A DNA stretch of 64,000 nucleotides, taken from positions 6,659,505 through 6,723,504 of the forward strand of contig CM030936.1 in assembly GCA_018136815.1 (NCBI GenBank), read 5' to 3'. Origin of the DNA: Isochrysis galbana (lineage: Eukaryota > Haptophyta > Isochrysidales > Isochrysidaceae). A program made the position numbers and the translations under genes. The notes beneath the pieces are model-generated. The model saw only the letters and a list, made by a program, of their open reading frames with translations, searched no databases and was not told the DNA's origin. The stretch's first letter is position 1. Each line of letters begins with the position of its first letter. Below are positions 20,693 to 30,975 of this stretch, one piece after another.

Positions 20693-21636
20693 ACACCGCA
20701 TAGCGGTAGTCGGATTTTTAAAAGATTCTTTTCTTGGCTTTGCGCTATATGTATCTGCCATCGAAAGGGGGCAGCGTTTGTGGTGGTGGTTCATGCTTGT
20801 GTTGGTAGCCATCGCCACGTTCGCATTGTTGCAAGAACTACAAGAAAACTATGACCATTTGACGGCTCGTTCATGGATCATATCATCATATCCCAGTCGG
20901 TCCCATATTCGACGGAACGCAACCTCGCAATTTGTCTATTGCAGCTTGTGCCCTCCGCACCGGAAATGTGAGTGATTGGGCTACACTATGAAGAGCCACA
21001 ACATGATAAGGCACATGAGCAGTTATGCGGGAAGCAGTTGATATTGGCCCCCGGCCAACCTCTGCGCACATGCACATGAGTATTCACAGCCACACGCAGG
21101 TGGAGGAGCGAAATGTGCTCGATGCAAACGGCGGCAAGTAAGAGGGCGAGGCCCAATCTTAGCGTTCCTCATGCGAAGCGTTGAGATGGAGTGAGAAGCT
21201 AGCCGACCCACACAGACGACAACACTGCACGACAGGACTATTGTGACCTGGAAGTGCTGCTGGTTTCAATCTCTGCAAAAGCGCGTCTCGAGGATGCCCG
21301 AATTACAGCGCTAAGTTGCCCGTGGTCCGGCAACCCCGGCATGCGTCGGCGGCATGAGGAGGGCTGGATGAATGCAGGCGTCGTTGAACGCGGCTCGCCA
21401 CTGGCGAAGCTCGCGCCGAGCCAAGGCAAGACCGTGTCCGCCATATGCGGGTGGGACGGCGAGTGGCGGTGGACGCACGGCAATCGGCAAAACGCAAATG
21501 ATGACGCACTACAGACGCATCCTTGTCTGCCGCCTGCACACTTGATAACAGCGAGAATAGCATCAGCGTGATGGGCATGTGAGAGCCGATCGCGGATGCA
21601 GGGTCCCTCAAACTCACGCCGAAGGCCGCAAACCCT
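20693..21636. other. Intergenic, nothing firm
   Basis: No recognisable gene. Composition shifts to about 50 percent GC. It may contain downstream exons of the ankyrin gene, but none can be supported by motif. Confidence 0.3.
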
Positions 21637-23288
21637 CTACGCTTCGGCCTTGCGCCCATCAGCGACCAGCCGATCTCTCCGCCTGCGCAACAACGCCTCA
21701 GAGAGCCAGCCGTTGGCTGCGAACTGAATGGCCCACAGTGGGCCCATGTAGAGGGAGCGCTGAACGACCCCTTTGTAGAACGAGCCCAGCCCTTCTGTGG
21801 CCGCCATTGTGCGCACACAGTCGAGAACGGACGAGTACGGCGCAGCTTCCAAGGCGGCCGCCTGAGTCATCATGCGAGTTTTGACGACGTCGAAAGGCAT
21901 CGTTGCGAGGCACGCGACCTGCGCTGAGCTGATTCCAACAAAGAGGTTCTCGACGAAGGTGAGCTGGTTGCCGGATATGCCGTCCCTGGACGAGGCGGCG
22001 CGGCGGTCGAGTACAAATTGCTGCAAGGCAGCGAAGGTGCTGAAGGTGATGACGACAAATGGGACATTGCGGGAGACGGTGGGAATCCAACCAGTGTAGA
22101 AGCCGCGCAGGCCATCCGCGCTGGCAATGGTGCGCAGTGCTGTCAGGAAGTCAGGGTAGATTCCTGCACGTTGTAGCGCAAAGAAGGGGGAGTGGACCAG
22201 GCATGCGTGGATCAGGTGTGGGAAGAGGGCGGGTGGGTGGGTGGGGGGTCTTTGAAGGGAGGCACCTGTGACGAGTCTCTGCTTGATCACCTCTTGCGGT
22301 ACAGACGCGATGCAAGAGCCGAGCGCCCCTGCGACAGAAGCGCCCAACACGCCAATGCTTGGTTTGAGAGCACCGAATATAGTAAACTGCAGCGCGCCGA
22401 CGGCCAGCGCGAAGGCCGAGGTGGTTGCGCAGCCCGAGATGAGTACGCCTGGCCCCAGCTCAGACAGCGACTTGGCACCTGAAGCCGGACCGGTCGCGCA
22501 GCTGAGACTCAACGTGCACGCTCCAACAATCGAGTGAGACGAGGCCCGTGCATCCTAAATGCCACACTAGCATGCAGGTGCATGTGCGCTCGTCCCAAGC
22601 GAGGCGCTCCGGTAGTTCGTGAACTGCACCTGAACGCGTCTGAGAAAGAGTGCGAAGAGCATCGGCGGGATACCTGAGGAGGAAAGGCGCGAGTTAAGGC
22701 AACTTGAGGTATGCTTAACATCAATGTGTGCATTAGCAAGCTCGCCCGTTTCGTGGTGTGCCCGTCATCATCCCTCATCAACTGAATACTATCTGTAATT
22801 GTCAACTCCTTCCTCGCTCTTTGCGAGCCCGTTCACTCCTCCCCTGCTTTTTCTGTTAGTGTTGTCCAGCGCCCGTCGAGAGGTCCAACTCCCCACTTCC
22901 CGGCCACCACTCCACGTAGCCGCTCCTCTTCCTGGTTCACGCGTGCTGCTCACTCCAACCCCACCTCCCGCCCACCTGGCTCCACACACCAGCATCACAT
23001 ATCAGCCCCTGCCTCTTCCACACACCTCCCTGACTTTCTCATTCTCTTTCCTCGCCCAAACAACCCTTCTCTCCCACCCTTCCCCTCCCCTCTCCCCTTC
23101 CACCATCGACTCCCTCTTTCCACGCACATCACCAGCTGCCCGAGCGCCCTCGCCGAGCCGCCCGCCACAAAGCGCTCGAGAGCGGTGTTCGTCAGAGCCG
23201 GCGCCGCCGCCTTCCGGCCTTCCGCGGCCCCGTTCGCCAGCGCGCCCGCGCCGAGAGAGAGGAGCAACAGAGCGCGCGCCATCGCCAT
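21637..23288 (-). CDS. Mitochondrial carrier (SLC25 family), four exons
   Basis: Exons 23288-23128, 22673-22630, 22478-22266 and 22163-21637 join with consistent phases (2, 1, 1) through GT-AG introns and give 314 residues, the usual size for the family. The three carrier signatures are present: YPADALRT across the exon 1/2 junction, VPQEVIKQR in exon 3 and MPFDVVKTR in exon 4. Conserved Gly-rich segments include GFYTGWIPTVSRNVPF and SFYKGVVQRSLYMGPLWA. The N-terminus (MAMARALLLLSLGAGALANG) looks like a signal or hydrophobic leader before the first repeat, which is unusual for the family. These proteins exchange metabolites across the inner mitochondrial (sometimes plastid) membrane. The substrate cannot be assigned. 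Confidence 0.85.
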
Positions 23289-23329
23289 CGCGTACTGCGC
23301 TCTCTCGCCCACTGTTTAAACTCATTAGT

Positions 23330-24345
23330 GTCTATCCACACGTCGAAATTGATTCTTCCCACGAAGTTTTCCTCAAATAAAAGTACTCTCTAGCTACTGA
23401 TACTGGTGTAGCTCGTGCAGCAATGGCCACGGGGATGTTCCCGCTGGCAACGCGGCATAAGGTCATAAGGTCACAGGTGAGCTGTAGAAAGCGCAGGGGG
23501 GCGAGCCACGAACGCGCGACTCACACTCACAGATTCTCACAAATGACAAATGTGTAGATGTAGAGCGGCGCAAGCTCAAGCTCGCTGCATCGCATGGTGC
23601 ATGGATCCTAGCGCGCGCTGACAGCTGACACACATGAGCCCCAAAATAGGCACCTTATATCCGTCAAAGTGCAAAGTGCGCGAGATGTACGCGGAGCGGC
23701 ACAGGTTCAACCGGTCGAAGAAGTTCGGCAAGGGTACAATCCTCCTCATCACACCCGAGCTCAACCACATTGTCGCATCCGCGATCGACCTTTTTGTTTT
23801 AGAAGTTGTCTGCGTTTCTATGTCCCCTCCTTGCAGGCTAGTCACTAGTCACCGTCGCAGGATCCTACATTCGCCCATTCGCCCTTGTTGCCCTCGCCTC
23901 CTTTGTCGCCTCCCTTGTCGCCTGCTTTCCCTTTCCCCTCACCGGGCTTACCTCCTTGCGTGCTCCTCGCGTTTTTAGGCTAAGTCGCGCGTTCAGGTAT
24001 CGCCGGTGCAAGGAACCGCCCCCTTGTGTGACCCTGATTCCCCCTCAGGTGTTGGCCGTTGGATGATATCGTGGCGCTGTTTTACTTCGGTCTTCATCAA
24101 CTCACTTAAGGGTTTTCGAAAGATTCCGCGTTCCGTGATAAGGATACGTTAGTGTGGAGAGTGTTGACGTGAGTGTAGTGTCATCTCGTCGGTCCATCGG
24201 CCTCTAGCCGTCTGTCGTCTGTCGTTCTTCGTTCGTCGCTCTCGTTCTCGTTCTCGTTCCCGTTCTCGTCCCTCGTTCTCAACACTACCTCAACACCAAA
24301 CCTCACCAATCCCTCAGCCCTAGCTTATCCATCCCGATCCGCCCA
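23330..24345. other. Intergenic with CGTTCT repeats
   Basis: A CTCGTTCTCGTTCTCGTT-type hexanucleotide repeat lies at about 24236-24282. A frame near 23634-23800 has high Lys/Arg content but no recognised motif. Otherwise nothing was identified. Confidence 0.35.
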
Positions 24346-24348
24346 GCC

Positions 24349-24640
24349 ATGTCCGCTCCGTCGTCGCGCTCGCCCTCGCCCAAGCCCGTCCTCCCGCCTT
24401 CCTCTGCTGAGGAGGTGGTCCAGCCCGTCATTCCATCACTCCCGGCCTCCTTCGCCGCGCCTTCCGCCGATCGTCTCCCTTCCGAATCATCGCATATCGA
24501 GCCCGTGGTCATGCTCGATCCGTCACACATGCCACGTCGAACTGCCCTCATGTGTGCGTTCGGCTCTAGTACCATTATCCACTGCAACCGCAGCGAGGGC
24601 GTTTGGGGAGGGAATGGATTCCTCGTCCGACGAGTTAGTG
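24349..24640 (+). CDS. Possible first exon of a Ser/Pro-rich protein
   Basis: An ATG at 24349 opens MSAPSSRSPSPKPVLPPSSA and continues for about 100 residues of Ser/Pro/Glu-rich sequence with high GC at third positions. The frame then becomes Gly/Arg-rich and enters a GGGA repeat, so the exon probably ends before about 24640. A second frame (GMDSSSDELVLGPESKALAV) also looks coding and could be the continuation after a short intron. No family was recognised. Confidence 0.35.
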
Positions 24641-24779
24641 CTAGGACCGGAGTCCAAGGCCCTAGCCGTGGCCAGCATGGACCGCGAGGCACGGGTGGGA
24701 TTGGGGTTGTCAGTGGCAGTAGGGCGGGGCATGTATGTGGGAGGGAGCGGAGCGGAGGGGGAATGAAGGATGGAGGGAG

Positions 24780-25115
24780 TGGAGGTGGAGGGAGGGAGGG
24801 AGGGAGGGAGGGAGGGAGGGAGGGAGGGAGGGAGCGAGCGAGCGAGCGAGCGAGAGAGAGAGAGGGAGGGAGAGAGGGAGGGAGAAGGGAGGGAGGTACA
24901 AAGGTACGAGGTACGGATGACGGATGAGAGGGAGAGGGAGGGGGAGGGGGAGGCGAGGGGGGGAAGGGCAAGCGAGCGAGCGAGGGAGGAGAGAGAGGGA
25001 GGAAGGGGGGGGACAAGGGGAGGAAAGGAGCGAAGGAGCGAGAGCGAGCGAAGGAGCGGGAGGGAGGGAGGAGGGAGGGAGGCAGGGAGGGAAGGAGGGG
25101 GGGGGGGATGAGCGA
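24780..25115. repeat. GGGA / GCGA tetranucleotide repeat block
   Basis: Runs of GGGA (about 24785-24832), then GCGA and GA variants, continue to about 25115 with poly-G interruptions. From 25116 to 25260 the sequence is AT-rich with TATATA stretches. Confidence 0.85.
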
Positions 25116-25303
25116 ATGAGCGAGCGAGCGTGCGAGAAGCGACGACGTACCTAGACCCCTAGACCTCTACGGCCTTCTCTATGGTAGAATAGCTAGAACT
25201 AGATATATTAGCATATATATATATAGCAGTATATTATATGTAGTAGTATATATCCATGTCCATATCCCCCCACCGGTATCTGTATTTGGCCTGTATTTGG
25301 TCT

Positions 25304-25326
25304 GTATTTGGCCGGAGGCCAAATAC
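25304..25326. repeat. Perfect 10-bp hairpin GTATTTGGCC
   Basis: GTATTTGGCC and its exact reverse complement are separated by GGA. The hairpin sits in a cluster of CTGTATTTGG repeats (25278-25310) in an otherwise unassigned region. It may be part of a small transposon. Confidence 0.7.
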
Positions 25327-25369
25327 ATACTGTATTTTCTGTATTTCTGTTGCCCGGCTCTGTATTTCC

Positions 25370-25534
25370 CATCTAGACCCGCCACGTGGCTGCTTGGGGC
25401 TGGGCGGAGCGTCCTGGCGCGATCGCTTCGGCGACAGCGGTGTGTCCATCAATACTTCGTCTATCTCGGCGAGGGCGGCGGCAGCGCGGGAGGGGAGCGG
25501 CGCGCGCTCCATGACCCTATCAGTTTACTGATAG
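25370..25534 (-). mobile_element. 5' leader fragment of the MERAP element family (locus A)
   Basis: On the minus strand a perfect 8-bp stem (CTATCAGT, loop AA, ACTGATAG) at 25534-25517 is followed by GGGTC and ATG at 25512, opening MERAPLPSRAAAALAEIDEV and then a basic SPKRSRQD stretch. The same arrangement occurs at 28397, 29865, 47071 and 62312. The ORF loses meaning after about 45 codons, so only the 5' end of an element is present. Confidence 0.65.
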
Positions 25535-25838
25535 TTGAGGGTCTAGGAGTTCGAGGAACCATGCGCCATGCGTTTCGGTTTGTTCGACCTGCAAGCTGCA
25601 AGGGCGAACACCCGTGTTTCGCCCCCACCTCTTGCTCGTGCTCGCTTGCTCGCTCAGCACTTCTTGTGTTCGCCTTTTTCAACCATGGTGTTTCGCCCCG
25701 GTCTGTTTTTGGTGGAATGTGTTACCTGTTACGTCTGTTCATCTTCGAACAGTTTTTTTTGTATTCAGTGTGTAACTTGTACTCTAGAATACAAATCTAT
25801 TGTGAAAACTGCGTAGTGACCCTTCCAATCCGTCGTCG

Positions 25839-28175
25839 ATGTCGTTGAGCCGACGTGGTGGACCGCTGAACCGGCGGCAGGCTTTTTGCCTAGCTGGGGC
25901 GAGCGTCGCGGGAGTGGGGCGACAGGCCGTGGCGCTGGTACCGGCAGAGCACAGCTTACCATTCGCGGCAGACCCAACTACCGCCTTCAGACCTCAGTAC
26001 GCACCGTCTGCTGGTGCCATACCTCCTCCGCTTCCTCCTCACTTTCCCCCCTCTCCTGTCTCTCCTTGCTCTCCTCCCTGTCCTGCATCTGGCCTCTCTG
26101 CTGTTTCTTCCAACCCCCCTCCTTTATATCACACTCCTGCATCTCTCTCGAATCCTCCCTCTCCTCTCTCCCCTCCAGTTGCTGCCGCCTCTGCTCGCTC
26201 TCATCGCTCCCCTCCCTCTCTCCCTCCCCATGCTCCTCACTCTGCTGCGCCTCCCTCTGTGCCGCTGCCCCCGCGTTGTTCTCCCTGCTCTCCTCGAACT
26301 CCTGATAGCGCTCGTCACATTCTCTCCACTGCTGCTTATCCTGGGCCTGCTTCCTCTTCTAAGTCCTCTCCAGATACCCCTCCATCCGCTTACCCTTCTC
26401 TGCTTCGCTCTACCTCTCCGCCTATGCGCTCACGTGCAGGCTCGTCTCCTCCTCCTTTTTCTTCCCCGCTGAATGCAGGCGCAGCTGCGCCGGCAAGAGC
26501 GATCTCTGCGGCTCGGCCACCACCGCCTACAGCAAATGCAGATGACCACATGACATCTCTCAGCCGAACAGAGCAGCCATCAAGACAATGGAGACGTGCG
26601 GTCCACGCATCGGCCAAGGGAGGCGGCAAAGTGAGCTCGCAGTCTCTACCGACCAAGAGCGGTGCAGCTGGCCGTGCCAAGCCGATCGAGGCACTCAGAG
26701 TGCGCCGACCCGTGTGGAACGGGCTGTTTGAAATTGCTGTGGACGCGTCGGATGGCTACGAGGTGATTGAGCTACCTGCGCGCCTAATGGACGCCTCGCC
26801 TTACCCTGTACGCCGTGCGCTCAAGAGGATACGCCTCAAAACTCGCCGCCTTTCGAACGCCGAGCTCTTCTCTGCCGGACTGCTCGCCGGCATCGTGGCT
26901 GAGGTGGGCAAGGTGCTTGTGCTCCACCCGCTGGATACCCTCAAAGCTCGCTTGCAAACACGTGGACGCGAGCCGGGCGAGGCGAGCCGGCAAGCCTTCA
27001 TCTCGAGCGCAGGTCGCACGGCCTGGAGACCGCCTCTCCTCATGGACAGCAGTCGTAGCTCATCGTCAGCGCTTGTAAATTTGGGAGACGGCATTCGCAT
27101 GCTCGAGCTCAAGAACCTGTATGCGGGTGTAACCCCAGCATTGCTATCGGCCGCGCCACAAGCAGGGGCCTTCTTTGGGACTCGAGAGCTGGTCAGAAGG
27201 TATCTGAGCGAGAGCGTGGTAGCAGGCTACCTCGACCAGACTCTTGCGGCTTTAGTGGCCTCGCTGGTAGGTACAATCGTGTATTGGGTTGTTCGCGCAC
27301 CGACCGAGGTAGTCAAACTACAAAGGCAAGCGATGCGGCCGATCGAAGACGGGGATCTGATGCTTGTCAAATATCCGGCTACCGTTGTGGGCCGAGGCGG
27401 CGGGTCACAAGCCCGAGCTCTCGTGCGGAAAGGTGGCGCTCTCGGCAAACGCAAGGACAAACCCGCACTTGCACCCCCTTCACAGGCGTCTAGAGCGCGA
27501 CGGGAGGTGCCGCTTGGCGTACAGCGGGCGCCTTCACCGCTAGAGCAACCCATGCAACACGCACCTGTTAACCCAATTCGGATGTGTGGACCCAGCACAC
27601 TTTCGATCGGTGTACGTGCGGTGCCCGCGTGCCTCCTTGGCGATATGCCAGCTGTGCTTGGTCGCACGCTGAGCTACACCGCCGGAAAACGGATGCTCTT
27701 GGTAGCGAGCGCCTCAACCGGCAGCGGCGTAAGCGGAGTCGGCGTCTTGAGTATAACCGAAGAGATTGCTCTCGCTGTCGTTGTCGCTTGCGTGATTGCG
27801 GTCATCACCACCCCACTCGATGTGATGCGCACGCGTGCCCTTGCCCTTCTTGTTGAGGAGAGCAGCTGTGCGACATTGGCGAGTAAGAAAGACGCTCCGG
27901 TGGTTTTGGGTCGTGATCAAGCGGAAGGCACGACATCGCACCAGCACAACGGCGGGGGCGGCACTATGATTTTGCGAGCGGCGGCCGAGCTGCGAGATGC
28001 CGGACGGGAAAGTCGCGGCGCCGCCTACTTTGCAGGCACCGTTCCCCGAATCCTGTGGAACGGCATATGTGTTGGCGCGACCACGCCCTTGCGGTCGTTG
28101 GGATACTACTGGGTACGGGACGGCGTGATCCTTCAACTCTTCGACTCAGCGGCGAGCTCCGCAAAATTGAGCTAA
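25839..28175 (+). CDS. Mitochondrial carrier-like protein with long Ser/Pro N-terminal extension
   Basis: One uninterrupted frame of 778 residues from the ATG at 25839. The first 300 residues are Ser/Pro-rich, low-complexity and probably disordered. The carrier core follows with three signatures: HPLDTLKARLQ near residue 362, APTEVVKLQRQ near 486 and TPLDVMRTRAL near 657. Gly-rich partner segments are LYAGVTPALLSAAPQAGAFF and YFAGTVPRILWNGI. The loop between the second and third repeats is expanded by about 130 residues of low-complexity sequence. Typical carriers are about 300 residues. Insertions of this kind may be lineage-specific, or one of them may be an unspliced intron. Substrate unknown. 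Confidence 0.8.
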   Translation: MSLSRRGGPLNRRQAFCLAGASVAGVGRQAVALVPAEHSLPFAADPTTAFRPQYAPSAGAIPPPLPPHFPPSPVSPCSPPCPASGLSAVSSNPPPLYHTPASLSNPPSPLSPPVAAASARSHRSPPSLPPHAPHSAAPPSVPLPPRCSPCSPRTPDSARHILSTAAYPGPASSSKSSPDTPPSAYPSLLRSTSPPMRSRAGSSPPPFSSPLNAGAAAPARAISAARPPPPTANADDHMTSLSRTEQPSRQWRRAVHASAKGGGKVSSQSLPTKSGAAGRAKPIEALRVRRPVWNGLFEIAVDASDGYEVIELPARLMDASPYPVRRALKRIRLKTRRLSNAELFSAGLLAGIVAEVGKVLVLHPLDTLKARLQTRGREPGEASRQAFISSAGRTAWRPPLLMDSSRSSSSALVNLGDGIRMLELKNLYAGVTPALLSAAPQAGAFFGTRELVRRYLSESVVAGYLDQTLAALVASLVGTIVYWVVRAPTEVVKLQRQAMRPIEDGDLMLVKYPATVVGRGGGSQARALVRKGGALGKRKDKPALAPPSQASRARREVPLGVQRAPSPLEQPMQHAPVNPIRMCGPSTLSIGVRAVPACLLGDMPAVLGRTLSYTAGKRMLLVASASTGSGVSGVGVLSITEEIALAVVVACVIAVITTPLDVMRTRALALLVEESSCATLASKKDAPVVLGRDQAEGTTSHQHNGGGGTMILRAAAELRDAGRESRGAAYFAGTVPRILWNGICVGATTPLRSLGYYWVRDGVILQLFDSAASSAKLS

Positions 28176-28396
28176 TGGCGATGTGGCTTTGGTGGAAGCG
28201 CAGGGAGATGAAGTGTCGCGGTAGCACCGGTCACCGTCCCGCAGAAGCGTGCACCGAAGAGCATGCCTGCTTCTTTGCGGATTGCTTTGCTGTCGTTTGT
28301 CTTTGCGGTAAGGGCGAGCCAATGAATGGCGTAGGAAGACGGAAAGGGTAGCCGCAAGAGCGGTAAGGGTGGCGGTTCTTCTATGGACAAGGCACA
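28176..28396. other. 3' flank of the carrier gene
   Basis: No feature was recognised between the carrier stop codon and the MERAP leader. Confidence 0.3.
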
Positions 28397-28483
28397 ACTA
28401 TCGTTAAACCGATAGGTCATGGAGCGCGCGCCGCCCCCTCCTCTCTCCCTGCCCACCCCGCCGCGGCGGGTGACCGAGTCATG
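28397..28483 (+). mobile_element. MERAP 5' leader fragment (locus B)
   Basis: A hairpin CTATCG-TTAAAC-CGATAG at 28398-28415 lies four bases before ATG 28419, which opens MERAPPPPLSLPTPPRR and stops after 21 codons. The upstream bases ACAA and the ATGGAGCGCGCGCC start are shared with the other loci. A 3'-end fragment of the same larger family lies next to it on the opposite strand. Confidence 0.65.
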
Positions 28484-28509
28484 AGAGACGCTACGCAGCC
28501 GCACCGCCC

Positions 28510-29150
28510 TCCAGCACAAAAAAAATCTTTAAAAAATAGCCGCTACGTGCACGGTACGAGGCAGAATGCTGCTGATGGCCAACGCTCCTAACTACCCTCC
28601 CTTCCTATCACTACACCTTTCCCCTCCCCCCATTCTCTTCTCTGGGGAACTGGGGGAGGGGAGGCCGCGCGCGCTGCTTGGGCCAGAGGCGTGAGATTGG
28701 GGGGGTAAGAGTAAGCGATGTCCTTGTTCGGGTGTCCGTCCCGCCGCCCCTGCAGTGGGCCGGCAGTCAGTGAGAATTTTTGTCTTCGTTCGAGTGATTT
28801 ATGTTATGTTTCTGATGCCTAGTTCGGTCGCTACTTGCGCCAAGGCGTCCGAGATTTCCAAGTTGAAATCTTTGTCTTTGTCGACGTTGTATAAATAAGG
28901 GAGTGATCATTTTGCGTAGGTGCTTGTTGCTTGGAGCGTGTAGTCCTAGGCGTTCTTTTTAAGTCTTCAGGCGCTGGAAAATGCCCACTTTCGCTTTGAC
29001 TAGCCAGTGGTACCTCGAGAAGATGGCTCTTAGAATGGCTTTTACCGATCTCGCCTCGGCGTTCCCATACATAGTGAACATTATAGAAGCCCGTTAGTAT
29101 ATACCTCCATGCAAGGATGCCTAGATATCCCGAAGAGCGGTGTGGTCAGA
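28510..29150 (-). mobile_element. 3' fragment of the endonuclease retroelement family
   Basis: Minus-strand translation near 29120-29060 reads GYLGILAWRYILTGFYNVHY, matching GYLGILAWRYILTDFYNIQY of the copies at 34127 and 49071. The remaining coding part is decayed by stops. The 3' region (about 28690-28510) matches the conserved 3' block of the other copies (GCAGCGCGCGCGGCC and surrounding) and ends in AAAGATTTTTTTT. It is an old 5'-truncated copy. Confidence 0.75.
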
Positions 29151-29735
29151 CTGCCCTGCTAACCGCCACTCGCACTCTCTCACTGGCAGGCTTGCCTGCC
29201 TCGCGCGTCCTGGCCTGTCTTGGCCAGCCCATCGCTCCAACCCCCCCCCCCCCCCCCCCTGTTCGAGAGGCAGACAGCTGCAGCATTGGGGACCCCTGCG
29301 GCTCAGGAGCGCCAGCGAGGGAGAGGGAGGTGAGGCCAAGGCCCAACCCCAGCCTCCTCCTCTGCCCCGCCTGAGCTGTCCTCCAGGAGCCTCCAGGGGT
29401 CGCCCGGGGCAGCTGCAGTCGCAGGCGCGCAATAGCGCGTGCCTGCAGGAGAGGGGAGAGAGCGCGCGGAGAAGGGGGTGGGCGGAGCGAGAGCTCCGCT
29501 CACAAAAAAACAGGTAAGTCCCGCAATTGTTAACAGGAAAAGTCGGGTCTTTGAGGCCGTCGCCAGCTCGGTAGGCATAGGAAGGGGGGAACGGATCACC
29601 AGGGGGGGGGGGGGTGCAGGCCACCGGACCATATCTAAGCCCTTCACCCCGACCCCCCTAGTACTGCAGGGGGGGCGGGGGGGGGGCAAGGGCCGCCGGG
29701 GGAGTGGGGGTGTAGAAAGTATACTAGTGGCTCCA
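29150..29735 (-). repeat. Dispersed repeat F, copy 2
   Basis: Reverse-complement similarity to 56205-56750 over most of its length. Shared blocks include GGCGGAGCGAGAGCTCCGCTC, CTGCAGGAGAGGGGAGAG, GGGCTTAGATATGGTCCGGTGG and TTTCTACACCCCCACT, each read on one strand or the other. Poly-C/G runs vary in length. The copies are more diverged than the 6923/56763 pair. It was inserted next to the endonuclease-element fragment. No transposase was seen. Confidence 0.75.
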
Positions 29736-29799
29736 TTCGCCGCGAGTGCGGAGTGCGGTAAGAACATTATGAAGTTTTTTTGTCTAGTGGAGTGTGGCT

Positions 29800-29866
29800 G
29801 CGGTGGGCTAAGAGGGGGGAGCCTTCGGCGCGTGCTGCACCGCTGAAACTATAACAATAGTTTCTT
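29800..29866 (-). mobile_element. MERAP 5' leader fragment (locus C), start codon lost
   Basis: On the minus strand the hairpin GAAACTAT-TGTT-ATAGTTTC (29864-29845) is followed by AGCGGTGCAGCACGCGCC, where locus D has AGCGATGGAGCGCGCGCC. The ATG has become GTG, so the ORF is dead. The hairpin is nevertheless an intact 8-bp stem. Confidence 0.6.
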
Positions 29867-29874
29867 GGGGGGCT

Positions 29875-29975
29875 CATGGCGAAGGTAAGGGTGGGCAGTA
29901 GGGAGTAGCACTCGCACTCTGCCCCGCACCGTGCAAGTAGCAAGTATCGATAAGTCTATAAAGATTTTTCTTGGG
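29875..29975 (+). mobile_element. 3'-end fragment of the endonuclease element family
   Basis: The segment AAGGTAAGGGTGGGCAGTAG, then GCACTCGCACTCTGCC and CACCGTGCAAGTAGC, aligns with the last 100 bp of the copy ending at 49935. It ends in AAAGATTTTTC, the same terminal signature. Only the extreme 3' end is present. Confidence 0.7.
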
Positions 29976-29983
29976 CCATGGGG

Positions 29984-30260
29984 TAGGGCGGTCAAACAGT
30001 GTTTTTTTATAAGGGGTGAAAAATGACCATCTCAGAATTGAGGAAATTTGAGGATTTTTCACGGTAGAAAGTTCCCAATACACCCAACAAGCACATATCC
30101 GGGGTGGAGAGAGGGGGGGCGAATCGCACCATTTCTTGGCGAAGATTTTCGTAGCGTCAGGTAGCCCCCCCGGGAGGTTTTTTATTGGGCATCGCGCCAC
30201 GGTCAAAAAATGTAGCCCAACCCTTATTAGTCGTTAAAAAGTCCCTGTTTGACCGCCCTA
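29984..30260. mobile_element. 277-bp MITE, TAGGGCGGTCAAACA family
   Basis: Terminal inverted repeats TAGGGCGGTCAAACAG are identical for 16 bp. A perfect 7-bp duplication CATGGGG flanks the element (29977-29983 and 30261-30267). The two halves have distinct sequence types: left contains CAGAATTGAGGAAATT and right contains ATTTTTTGACCGTGGCGCG. Both types recur at the ends of the 33214-35937 element. No coding capacity. The ends resemble hAT elements (TAGGG), but the 7-bp duplication is one base short of the hAT norm. Confidence 0.85.
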
Positions 30261-30267
30261 CATGGGG

Positions 30268-30975
30268 AGAGGAGAGCGCCTTCCCTGCGCTGGGAGTGAG
30301 GGGCCGAGAATGAGGATGCTTTGCCCAGGCGAGAAAGAACTTGGGGGAGTCGGTAAGAGAGCGGGGCGAGAGTCAGCGACGCGCCCATCATCGGCCGATG
30401 GGACTGGATGTGGAGGCGGCGTTCGTCGGCCACGTTTACTTTCCGCCCGCGCCCCCGCATATATGAAAACTAGAACCAAATATACACTCAGTTGACGTGC
30501 TGCGTCAAAATTGCTCTAATTTAACGATCCGGATCTGGTCGAAAACGAAACCACCCCAGCTTGGGGACATTTGATGGAGCAACGTGAAGCTTTCTCCAAT
30601 GTACTGCAAGCCAATGAGGTGCTTCGCTCGCAAATTCGTCGTTGTGAGAGCCACCATCAAACTATGAACGGCACAAGCGTGGGTTGTTCTTCGCAAGGGC
30701 AGCGGCGACCAAGGAACTTGCACATGAATGAACGCGAGAATGTGCCATAATGGACAAGACAATCGAAACTATGGGTCTCTTTGGCCCCTAAATGTGCGAT
30801 GCGAAACGTTCAACGAGCTGGCCCCCAATCAGTACATGCCGGCTGGCTGTTACTTGGACGATGTATTCCCGCTACAAGAAAGCCCGAAAGAGCTCTCGAG
30901 ACTTGCACCGACACGTGCATCCGAGGCTGCTCCCGCACGGGGTGGGCGAAACGTACTCTAACAACCTGCAAACCC
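30268..30975. other. Intergenic, nothing recognised
   Basis: No repeat or gene was identified between the MITE and the MEMO1 stop codon. The sequence is of mixed composition. Confidence 0.3.
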
